This document shows positions 38,783 through 51,200 of a stretch of 64,000 nt of DNA, in pieces; the stretch's first letter is position 1, and each line of letters opens with the position of its first letter. The stretch lies in the NCBI GenBank assembly GCA_964489405.1, contig CAZAYL010000001.1, forward strand, positions 1-64,000. Reading direction: 5' to 3'. The notes under the pieces were generated by a model that saw only the letters and a program-made list of their open reading frames with translations, did not search any database and was not told the origin of the DNA. A program made the translations under genes and the position numbers. Source of the DNA: CAKVOD01 sp964489405 (GTDB lineage: Bacteria > Bacillota > Clostridia > Christensenellales > UBA1242).

Positions 38783-38917
38783 AAAGAGAAAGGAAAAGAG
38801 AAAGAAAAGAATAAAGTGAAAGTAAAAATAAAAGGGAAAGAGAAAGTAAAAGTTATAGTGAAAGTTATAGTGAGAGAGAAATAAAAGTGAAAGCAAAAGT
38901 GAAAGCAAAAGGGAACG
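38783..38917 (+). repeat. Polypurine tract with six-base periodicity
   Basis: About 135 bases almost entirely of A and G on the plus strand, made of degenerate hexamers such as GTGAAA, GCAAAA, GAGAAA and GTAAAA. Such tracts can adopt triplex (H-DNA) structure. Open frames through it encode only alternating Phe-X on the minus strand and are not credible genes. Confidence 0.65.
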
Positions 38918-39036
38918 GCATTCGCCGAATTGACGTCGCGCAATATTGCACGCCGTTTTTTTTCTCTCTCAAAAAAATTTCATTATCAAGTTTTTATTTT
39001 ACAAACAAAAAATAGCATTTTGTGTGTTACAAAATT

Positions 39037-39065
39037 TTGCAATATCCCAAAATGTGTGGTATAAT
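39037..39065 (+). promoter_or_regulatory. Upstream promoter of giant gene 2
   Basis: TTGCAA (39037-39042) and TATAAT (39060-39065) are 17 bp apart, 77 bp before the second promoter of the same gene. Confidence 0.55.
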
Positions 39066-39114
39066 ATAATTGCAAAATAAAGCAGAAAAAAACAACATTT
39101 TACCTATAATTCGT

Positions 39115-39144
39115 TTGACTTTATGTGCCGAATTTTGGTAAAAT
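39115..39144 (+). promoter_or_regulatory. Downstream promoter of giant gene 2
   Basis: TTGACT (39115-39120) and TAAAAT (39139-39144), 18-bp spacer. Both hexamers, the spacer length and the inner CCG-AATTTTGG resemble the promoter of giant gene 1 at 568-597. Confidence 0.6.
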
Positions 39145-39227
39145 TTCAGTGTAAGTTAAATTAAATAAAATATTATATATTTTCTTGTATTGCACACACT
39201 ACAAATGAAGATATAGTTGGAGTTTTT

Positions 39228-42200
39228 ATGAATAGTAAATTTCTTTTGGTTTTAATGATGATAGTTGTAGCTACAGGACTATTATTCTCTGGCTGTGGCA
39301 ACAAAGACCAATACAAAAATATGCGCCTCATCGTCGAGCAGTCAAGCATCGAAATTGTGCTTGATGACGACACCGCGCAAACCAACAGCGACGCCACACA
39401 AGACGGCACAACCGAGAATGCAAGCACCGACGCTGAACCAAATATCGCATATCTCGACGCGCACATAGAAAATAAGAACGCCAAGCAGTCAAAGCGCATT
39501 TTGTTCGATATAGTCGACGAATCAATCGCAATTATAGACGACGAGCGCACATCCGTCAACGACAACAAATACAAAGTCGCAATCAAAGCCTTAAAGGCAG
39601 GGACGACCTACATTACAGTTATGTCGCTAGAGGGCAACAAAACCGAGCGCGTCAAACTCACAGTTATTGAGAAAATCAAAGCAATGGCATTCGACCCAGA
39701 TTTATCAATCGCAGTGGCAGTTGGCGAAGAATATAATTTCAACACAAGCGCACTCAACTATGAACCAATAACAACCAACCAAAAGGACGTTACCTTTTCA
39801 CTTGAAAATGAAGTCGACGGCGTCAGCATTTCTCCAAGCGGAACGCTCTCCGCTACAGCACAACCTACAGACCCACACATCACAGTCGTGGCGACTAGCA
39901 CCGCGAACCCAGAACTTATCGCCAAAACAAATGTCTACATCTACACAAAAGTCGATGCAAGCAAAATCCACATCGTAGACGCAAATAGTGGCGAAGAAAT
40001 TTTAGACACACTCACAATCGGCAAAAACTCCAAATATAACAACCAAATCGTCAAAGTCGAAGTCGACAATGAAACGGACGAATACATCGCATACGCACAA
40101 GTCAGCGACATAAGCGCAATTAAAGTTGACCGCGTTCAAGGAGCCGAAAATACCAACCTTGAGTTCAAAATAACCGGTATCGAGCAATCTAAAGTCAAAG
40201 TTACATTCAACATCGGCATTGTGGGCTTTAGCGCGCAAACCTACATCACAAAATCAATCGACGTCGAAATCATCGACCTTGTCGACACCATATACGTCAA
40301 CGGCAGTAGCACAAAGACGGAAATAACAGTCTTTGACGTGTACAACACAGGCGCAGAAACAAAGTATGGGACAAAAGTTCTAATCGAAGTTTCGCCAAGC
40401 AACGCAAGCAACAAAAAGATTACATTCAGCGCAACGGACGATAACATTACATTGCTCCAAAATTTTGATTTCTATACTGCAGACGGACAACCAATTGACG
40501 ACATTTTGACCTACTCAATGTCAAATTCAGGGATACTCTACATAAATTATAAGCAAGGGGCAACATTTAAAGAGCTCAGTTGTCAATTAATCGTTGAAGC
40601 GAATAGAGAGTTCAGCGACGACGCCATCGTTACAAACACGCTGGACATTAGCACCAAGATAGGCATTAAAAAAATAGCTATTGGGGATAACACCATCACG
40701 TACATTGACTTGACAGGCGCCGACTATACCGAAATCCCATATTCTGTCAATGGAACAGATGTTACAAGTGATTCAATCAATGGCACGCTTGCAAATTTTG
40801 ACTTGTCGTCAAATAGAATAATGGTTCAAAAGTCAAACATAATATCCGCAAAGAACGACGGCGGGCGTTTGTTTGTCAAACCGCTTGCAGTCGGGACATC
40901 AACGCTTTCAATCCTTTCGCCGAACGGAATGATTGCAACAACGACAATACAAGTAGTCATTCCCGCAAATGAAGTAAGCGTCAATGTAGATTCAATTTTC
41001 TACAAGAACATAATCGCAAGCGTCGAAAAAGACGAAAACGACCTTTTGTCAAAAATCAACGCCAATGTCAACGGCGAATTTATGCTCGAACTTGAAAAAG
41101 CAATGGTTGACGGCACAATTTGGAATTTAAGTTATGTTTCTAGTAACCCAAGCGTGGCGTATGTGTCAAATTCAGGACTAGTCCGCACACTCTACAAGGG
41201 CGACACAACTATCACAGTCAAATTTGACTATGTAGTAAAGGATACTATTACAAATGCAATTCGAGAAGTGAAGGGCGAGCAAGAAATTTCTTTACACGTC
41301 TTTAGACCAATCACAACCTTTGACATCGGCAAATCTAGCACAAGTGTATACGACATCGACACAATCGGGTATTTAGATGCATTGCAATATAGTGCGGTTT
41401 CCTTTGACGTGCAAATGAATGAATGCGACACAAGCAAAAGCGATATCCGCCTTTACATCTATGGCGACGCATTTGACTATGAAACAAGCGAAACTAGATA
41501 CACAATGTATAGCGATTTCGGAATTTTGAATTATGAAGGCAATGGCAAAGGTATATTCTATGGCAAAATTAACGAAAAGAATATTTATAGCGCAAAAGTC
41601 AAGATTGTGGCAGTAGTTACGGAATATGGACGAAAATACACAAGCATTTGTACCATAACAGTTACAAAAATGAGTGATGAGAATAAAGTCCAAGACATTT
41701 CAATTATCAATCTTGATTCTTATACCACTGCAGAAACTGGAAAAACCTACTACACTATGAACTTTAAAGCGGGGTTGGGACTCGGCACCGAAACTGAGAA
41801 TAACAAATCAATAATTGCGACGGCTTTGCCAAAAAATGCAATCAATACAAAATTGTACTATTTTGCATATGACGACCTTGAGAAAAATCTCACAGAAGCT
41901 ACACCCGCTAGTAAAATTGTGTATGTTACGCAAGAAGGCGTAGTGTACCCACTCAAAGCGGGGAAAGCACGTATATTGATTGTCCCGCGCGACCGACTTA
42001 ATGATAGAGATGACAATAAAGATTATATGCTTTCGTCAGCTGAAATTTTGCTTAATTTGAAAAAATTGCAAGAAAATAATAGAAATTTTATCAAAGAAGT
42101 TATCGTTACTGTTTCGGACGGAACAATTGAAAATCCATATCACATCAGTAGCACTTCGGACTTTTTGGACATCGCAACAGGACTCGACGCCCACTATGTT

Positions 42201-45200
42201 TTGACACGCTCAATTGATTTGTCATCTGTATCATCACTATCCGCTTTCGGTAGCGAAGAAAAACCATTCACAGGTTCAATTCGTGGTAGATATTACCTTG
42301 ATGAAAAAAATGATATCTACGTCGACAATAAGATTTTTGGTATCAAACTCAACAAAACCATTTCAACAACGGCAAGCGAGTATAACTATGGCTTGTTTGG
42401 CGTCGTCAAAAGCAGTGTGAAATACGATGAAAAGAGCAATTTGTTGGTGCATCCAAGCTTTTCGTACTTAACGCTCGAGTTTAAATCAATAAGTATCAAA
42501 ACAAGTGATAGCGCAAATAGTAGTAGCACAGCTTACAACATAGGGCTACTTGCGGGCAAGTTTAGTGGCACAATGACAAATGTCAACATCGCAATTTATG
42601 GCGCTTGCGAGATTTCGCTCACTAACACTGATGCTAATGCTAGCGTAAATTTTGGCGCATTCAGTGGCATTGTCAATGAATATGAATATGAATATCTTGA
42701 CCAAAATGGCAATGAGAAAAATGTGACATATGAATCAATACTCGAACTTTGCAAACTTTATGGTAGTGAAACACTACAACTAAATTTACAAGTAAACACG
42801 TCAAATATTGGTGGCTTTGTGGGCGTTTTGAATAAAAATGCAAAAATCAGTGGACAATACTCGTTTAGTGGCACAAGTACAACCACAAACACGAGCACTT
42901 CAAGCGAGAACACGAACGCAAGCACAAGTACAAGCGCGAAATTCTTGTTCACAATCAATGGGCAAAATGACGACTACAACGTCGATTTAGTCGCTACATT
43001 CAAGTCAGCAAATACAACCAACATTATCGGCGGTATTGTCGGCAAAAATAGCGGTAGCGTTTTGGAAGTAGCTGGGTCTGGAAGCGTTATAGGAAAACAA
43101 GGCACAAGCGTCGGCGGACTTGTCGGGCAAAATCTCGGGGCAGTCAAAGACGTGTACTCCGCTATGGAAGTCAACGGCGAAACAAACGTCGGTGGCGTTG
43201 TCGGTACGAACAACGGCACAATCAATCTAGCTGTAGTCGAAAGTTTTGAATACGCAACTATTAGTGGCACAGACGCGGTCGGCGGTGTTGTCGGATTTAA
43301 TGATGGCGGGGCAATTATGTACGCGTCCAGCACTTCATTTATTACGGCTGAAAAAAAATACGCCGTTGAAGGCTATTCGCGTGTCGGCGGACTTATCGGC
43401 GTAAATGCAGGGAATGTATCAAAATCTTACGCACAAACCAAAGTCTATATCAAAGGCACTGGTGGCGCTAACAAATATGCGGGCGGTTTCATCGGTCAAA
43501 TCTCGAGCGGAAAGCTTGAGAATACCTATTCAATCACTGATGTTTATAGCGAAAGTGAAAATTCAACTATCGGCGGGTTCTTTGGACACGTTAGCGGAGG
43601 AATCACGCTAAATACAAGTTATTCGGATAGCAATTTAGATAACTTTGTTGGGGCAACGAGTGTCACAATATCTGGTTCAAATAACTACTATGCGGGCAGT
43701 TCTGGAAATATCGGCGGAGTAGTTACGCAAAAATCGTCAGACGACCTCAAAAAAAGCACAACATTTGGCAATGCTTGGGACTTTACTGACACATATAATA
43801 GGATGGATAACATCAATAATGGGTATCCATACTTGTTATATGTAGGCAGTGAGTTTGTTGCATTTGTTCCAAAAACCCTTGAGATTACAGTTAAAGAAAC
43901 AGTCGACAATAAATTTATCAAAGTCGGCGACAAGCGCGCTTTGGTGCTCATTCAAAAGAAAGACGCAAGTAAAACAACTACAGATGACAGTGAAAACGCA
44001 AATGACGAAACGAATAAAACCGTAAGTGATTATGAATTTGATATCTTTGACCTTATAGAATTGAAAGAAACACCAACCACTTCGCGCATCGTGCGTCTAA
44101 ATGCCACAGTCGTCGATGGCACTGGCGTCATAATGATTGAGGGTGGGAAAATAATTGTTCTCAGTGAGGGGTATGCGAAAATTAGAATCAGTTCACAACT
44201 AGATGCAACAGTCTTTGACGAGTTCGAAATTTATGCAACCTACGGACTTAACTCCTTTAAAAATGACTTAAATGGCGAAATGAAAATTTTCCTTGACACA
44301 TCGAAAGAGATAAATTATACCTTTGAAAATGGCGATAATATCGTCGGGCAAAAATATGGCATTGCATACAAAGGATTACTTGAATACGCAAACTTTAACT
44401 ATGAGAGTACAGAAAATATCAACTCAGAAACATACCACTACATAGACTATAATTACTCAAAGATTCTCAACGCTAAAGCGGTTGTTGAAAAAAACGCTGT
44501 CTATGAGTATGCCTACATCAACGCAAAGTTTGGGGACGAAAGTGTCAAAGTTTTGCTCCCATGGACAGAGAATAAATTTAATCTCAACATCTTTAATGGC
44601 GCAACCGACTTGCAGTTAAATAAGAGTTTCTCAAGTATTTTGCCGAACCAAACTGCACAAGTAACGGTAAATATTTCAACGGACGTCGCAACCGATTTTG
44701 TTTCGAAAATCACAATTAAAGAAAATGACCAAGAAATCGAAACAGTCAAATTGACTTGTTCAGATGAGTTAGAGCCGTCGCTTAAAACAATCAAAATTGA
44801 GTGCAGTAATGATAATTATTTTGGAGTCAAAATCATTGGCTACAACTTTGATAATGAAAGTAAGCAAATTCAAATGATATTCGAACTTGTAGTATCAGAC
44901 GATTTGCGCACAATTGCTAATGATAGAACATTTACATTCGAATTTAGTGTTGGTGAATTTAGTAAAAATGATAACTATACCGCAAAGTTTACCAAGAAGT
45001 ACAATTTGCAAATTTTGCCACAAACTATCGAAAAAATTACAATGATTCATTTCCCGAACGGAAATTTACGCGAAGATGAAGTCGCACGCGACCGCATTTC
45101 AAGCGGAATAGACGGCGTGATGAAAATCAACGTATATCCAAATTATAGCCAAGTCGACTACATCGACATCACAAGTAGCATCGTCTCGGGAGAAAAAATC

Positions 45201-48200
45201 TCATTCACGCAGTTGGTCGAAAATGGTAGCCAATTAGAGAAAATAAATCCAGACAATATCAAGATTGACAACGGAATTAGACTGCGCCTTGTATCAACAA
45301 AAGTTGACAATGGGTATGCATTCGACGGCAATTTGTACGTCGGGACACTAATTCGCTCAAATATGGCTGAAAATCTCCCATTTGTCGTACAAATTACTGC
45401 ATACAAAGACGGCAATGTCGTCTACAACTACTCTAAGACGCTTCTCACGCAATTCTCGCCAAGTATTTCGATTGATTATAATGAAAAATACATTGACCAA
45501 ATCGCGCGCGGAGTTACTTTAGATGTCCCACTCAAAATCAACACGATGCCAGGGAAATTGACCCTTTCAGTTATAGATATAACAGACAAGAATGGAAAGA
45601 AAACTGATGAATATAAGGGGAAAGTTTCATTTATATCAGCGCAAACGACATTTAATAGCACATTTGTCGGTTCACTCACCGCACAATTATTTGCGGACGT
45701 AATTATTCCTGCTGGCACAAAATTCAAAATTCGTGTAGAACTTGAGACTGTAGTTGACAATGTCAAAATTATAGCTACCGACGAAAGAGAAATTACAGTC
45801 GTCGACTACATCATTATGGGTGTTACCATTGAGAATGCGACAACTGACGCCAATGGCACAAACCACCTTGTTCTCTATCTCAGCAAAGCACAAAACTTGA
45901 AAGCGAAAATTAGCGCAATTTACGCGACGCGCCCAAGCAATGTGGATGCAAGTTCAGAAGAAGGTATAATGTATGCCGAAATTATTAAAAAAATAGAGAA
46001 ATTTGAGAAAGAAATAACCAAAGCAAATGGCAAAGAAATAATCAATGCAGACAACTCAACCGAAAAAATCCAAGTTTGGTATAGTAGTAAAACCGTTGAC
46101 GGAATCAATAAAGATTCAGGCTCATTTAATAGTACAAATGGCTCAACTGATTATTACCAATATTATTACGCTGAAGAAGAGGGTTGCTACAAAGCATACG
46201 GCAAGAAAATTAGCAATGTTGCAGTGATTTCACTATATGTCGCATATACCTTTGAAAACGGCATTCCAAAACTTTTTGACGTAATAAATGGGACAACAGA
46301 CCAAGCGGTATACTACAAGCAAATAGATTGCATCTTGTCTATCGAGAATGAATCAACCGAAGAAATTCCACTTCCAGTCTATACTGCCGAAGAATTTATA
46401 AGTATGCAATCAGGCGTCCACTACATTTTGATGAACGACATCGAACTTTCATCATACACGCCAATGACTGCAAATTTTGCTTCCCTTGACGGCAATGGAA
46501 AAATTATCAAAATCAATTCTTTCAATATCGACACATCTAAGAGCACAGTCAATGTGGGGTTATTTGCTACAGTTTCAGCAAATACAGTCATCAAAAATGT
46601 CGTGCTTGACGTCAATGGGCTTCTCAATGGCGGAGATTCAACAAATCTTTATACCATAACTGACAAAAGTCAAGTGAATTTCGGACTTTTCGCGGGTTCA
46701 AACGCGGGCGTCATCACTAACTGCGACGTCGTCAACATAACAAATTTGGACGATAATAACAACAAAACGCAAGAAGTGCAAAATACAAGTTCTACTACTC
46801 TTACCGTCAAAACAAGTCTATTATACGGCACCAACTATACATCTAATTATATTGGTTTATTCGTTGGACAAAACACAGGTTACGTAACGAATAGTCGCGT
46901 ATTCCGCACAACTGGGAACATTGGCTTGCGCAGGAATGTTAATGGCGGACTTGGCGAGAAAAATTCGTGGATTGGTGCAGGTATTGACCTTGTCGCCAAC
47001 GGCGTAGTTGCTGGCTTCATCGCCTACAACGAGGGAGAAATCAGTGCGTGCTATGCAACAAACATCACGATAAATAACAACTCAGTTATTGCGAATGCTA
47101 GTTATACTGCGGGTTTTGTGGCAATCAACGCTGGCGGATACGTCAGCAATAGCTACGCCGAGGGTACAGGGAGTTCCGCTGAAATTAATCTCAAATCACA
47201 AGGTAGTGTTGCAGGGTTTGTCCTTTCAAATAGCGCCACAATTTCCAATTGCTATGCAGATTTTGGCATTAGCAGTCCAAGCAACTCAGCAGGTTTTGTC
47301 AATGAGAATTATGCAAGCGCGCTAGTCGAATACTGCTACACCACTTGCCAAATGTTCCTTGCAGGTGGATTAGTTGGCGACAATGCGTCATTTAGACCAT
47401 TTACAGGGGTCAATGATTTCAATGAAATACAAAATGCAGGTACAATTGTTTATTCATACTATAGCAAAGGGCCAAATACATCTACCTTTGCCGACGAATC
47501 TGCAATTGCAATAGCAGAAAGTGATTTAGGGAACAAAAATGAATATGTCGGTTTCGCCTTTGTTACGAACGAAAAAATCAAAAATCAAGGCATTTGGGAA
47601 ATGGATGCTTCGCGCAAAAGACCTATTTTGACATCTGCAAATCGAATTGCAGTGTCGATTCGCGAATTGGCTAGTGATGCAACAAATCAAGCAGACGCGG
47701 TTAATGATGCTTTGGTGTACTCATATAACGTTGATTATGAATCTGGAAGCGAAAACAATCCATACATAATCAATACTGCTGAAAAATTTAATAATCTCTT
47801 TAAAGATATTTCAATCTTTGGTAAAAATAATACAGCTTCCGAAGGAGAAACAACCTCAGGTACAAAATATATCCGTATAGTTTGCGACCTTAATTTTGGT
47901 GCAACCAGCGAAACAGCTGACGGACTTAATTCAAGCAAAGTCGAGTTTAGCGCAGTGCTTGACGGCAACAATATGCTTATGAATTCAATCACGCTTGCGG
48001 GCGAAAAAACAACAGAACAAAATGAATTTGGTATGTTCAAGACGCTCAACGGCGCAGTGGTCAAAAATATACGTATGCAATTTAATGAGGTTTCCGCGAC
48101 TGAAATTCCAGTTGTTGGCACACTTTGTGGGAAAGCAACAGATTCAATTATTTTAGGCGTCAAAATACTTGGCGAAGGCAACTATGTCCAAGGTAAAAAT

Positions 48201-51200
48201 GTCGTCGGCGGAGTAGTCGGCATTGCTCTTGGCGATTGTGAAATCCAAACGATTGAGTCAAATATCAGCGTTCGCTCAACATATAGAAAAGGCAGTCAAG
48301 CAACTGATTTTTGCGACCTTACTTATGGGAAAAATAGCGATGGAGAACTAGAAATCGGCACTAAAAATGTTTCATACGCAGGTGGGCTCATTGGTGCAGT
48401 GCTTGCAAGTGAAGAAAATAAAATGGTCGTTCGCACATTGAAAGTTAGCGGGGCAGTGTCAGTCGGTGCAGAGCGTACAGGTGGAATTATTGCCGTCAAC
48501 TACGCAAAACTCTATGACTTGAATTTTGTCGCACAAATTACTGAAAGCAACGGGAAACAAGAACTTTCAGGCGACGATGTCATCGGCGGTATCGTCGGCA
48601 TAAACTTTGGTTCAATTGAAAAGGCACGCTTGACATACGACGGAGATGACCTTACACTTGTTGACAAACTTAGCGAGGGTGTCAGCGGGGGTAAAACAAA
48701 CCTATTCATCGGCGCAAGTAGGTATGTCGGTGGACTTGTTGGCGCAAACTATGACGGCAAAATAAAAGACTCTTACAATAGGGTTAATGTTACAAACAAA
48801 AGTGCCGAATACGCAGGGGCAATCGCAGGTTACGTCAAAGGTGGCGAATTTGATTCGATTTACGTAACTGGTAGTGTCAACGCTAAAATCGCGTTCGGTA
48901 GCGCCTTTGGATACCTTGATAAAAATGTTAAATTGGAAAATGGACTTGAGAAGACAGTTACAATCAATGAATTTAAAAAGATTGTATTAATCAACAACTA
49001 TTCAACAACTGTTGCGCAAAGTATCAGCGGTGGCGCGAAAGCGGGCATACTTGCTGGATACGTCAATACCGATTACTTTAAAGATGTGTTTGCAGAGAAG
49101 TCTGACTCATTAAGCTATGTTGTCAATCGTTTGCCACTCAATTTGAGTGGAACAAGCTATGTGAATATCGACTATTTCGGTTCGGCAAAGTTTGATAAAA
49201 TGGATATTACTCAAGAAGAGTACACTAAACTCTTTAAAGAACTTAATAGTTTTGGTAGGTATACAAATAACGGCAAAATTAGTTGGTTTGGAGATGATAA
49301 TCTTGGTACATATTCTTCAAACTTAAATAATAAATCGGAAATTTTCGCATCTTATGAAGTTGCTGACTGGACAAAAGAAGTGAGTACATTCCCACTCTTG
49401 AAAATAACAACGCAAGCATCTGAAATTATTATCGATGATAAAAATAAGAATGAATTTGTAGATTTAATCCAAAAAAATCCAAATGCAACATTTATTATTA
49501 AGTGCGATATCAAGATGTATACTAATTCATCAAGTGGCAACACTAGTGGAGACCTTGATAAAGAATGGACGAGTCTTGGCACATCGGTCAATCAATTTAG
49601 TGGTAAAATTCAAGGACAAAAAATTGAAGTTAATGAAAATGGGGAAAAAGTAGAGCGTTTCCCAATAATCGAAATCAAGAAAACTTTGCTTAATTATTGC
49701 AATAGTGCAACTATCTCTGACCTTACAATCAAAGTCAGTATACCAAAAGTCAGTATATCAGATGATAAGCAAGACACAACCAATATAAGCGGTAATTATT
49801 ACTTTGGCTCAGTCGCAAACTATGCCACAAATTCGACGTTCCGTAATTTGACAATTGTAAACGGGGCGCAAATTAACGTAACAAGCACCCGGTCTGAGGA
49901 AGGTGTTACTAACTATGTCGGTGGATTGGTAGGGTATGCAGATAATTGTTTGATTTCTCAAATCAATTTTAATAGTTCAATGGTTGTCGAACTACAAACA
50001 ACCGATGCGTCAATTACATCTAACATTGGTGGATTTATTGGCTATAGTCAAAAGTCTATCATCAGCGATGTCGAATACATAGCAACTTATACAAAGTATA
50101 CGGACGGCAAAGGGTATAATGTTTTTAAAGTAACGTCAACAAATGCAAACATCGGCGTAATTGTTGGGAATGCAGTATCTGGCAAAATTAAATCAATCAA
50201 CTTGACTGAAAAGCAAAGCGGAACTAGTGCCAATTCCCTTCCAGACGGTAAAGCAAGAACGCCAATTGAAATATCAAGTGGTACGGCGGAATCGACCCTA
50301 ACCTTTGGTGGCGTTGCGGGCAAAGTTAATAGCTTAAAACTTTCAAGCGTTGAAAACGGATTGTCAAATATTTCAATTACTGCTGAAAAATTTGAAAATA
50401 CCATACTTGTGGGCGGACTTGTCGGCGAAGTCATTTCATCGACTTTGAGTAATGTGCAAAACAAAGCAAATATAACGCTTTTCGATAAGTCAATTGATGA
50501 AATTTCAAACAAAATTAATCTTGCAGGCATTGCGGGCAAAGTTTCGGGCGATACAATAATTATAACTGCACAAAATCGCGGACAAATTAACGTTAGCGTT
50601 GTCGACAAAACAGAAGTTAATGGAGCGACAGGATACGCTAAAGTGACAGGCTACATTGGTGGACTTATCGGCGAAATTGTACTCAGTGGCTCTATAACAC
50701 CAAAACTTTCCGAATCTAGAAATCTAGGCGCAATTTCCACAATCAACTTGTACGAAGCGTATGTTGGCGGAATCATCGGCAAAATTACAATTAGCAGTGC
50801 AAACGCTGATGTTAAGTACATCATTGAAAAGACCTATAATGAAAGCGCTATCACAACGCAAAGCGGGTGCGCATATATAGAAAATTGTGGCGGATTTATC
50901 GGAATGGCTGAATTTGCCAATGTTAGTGGTTCGTATTCAGTCGGCAGAGTTATTAGTAAGACAACGACTGTAAGTGATCGAATTTCAATCGGTGGGTTTA
51001 TCGGTGAATTAACCTCAAAAGTTAGCCAGCCATACATTTCAAAATGCTATAGCGCGGTAGTCGTCAAGGCATACGCCGACCCAAGTAAAAACAAGGTCTA
51101 CAGCAAAGGATTTATCGGCAATACAACACTAACAACGCAAAACGTCAACACAGTCAATTTTGATGACTGCTATTATGTGGGCGAATTTGCGCAAAGCAAT

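Noticed and set aside
38647..38943. 98-codon minus-strand frame through the TGACGTC array and polypurine tract
   Set aside because: The translation is alternating Phe-X and QTDVILG repeats caused by the DNA repeats; TTG start without a ribosome binding site.
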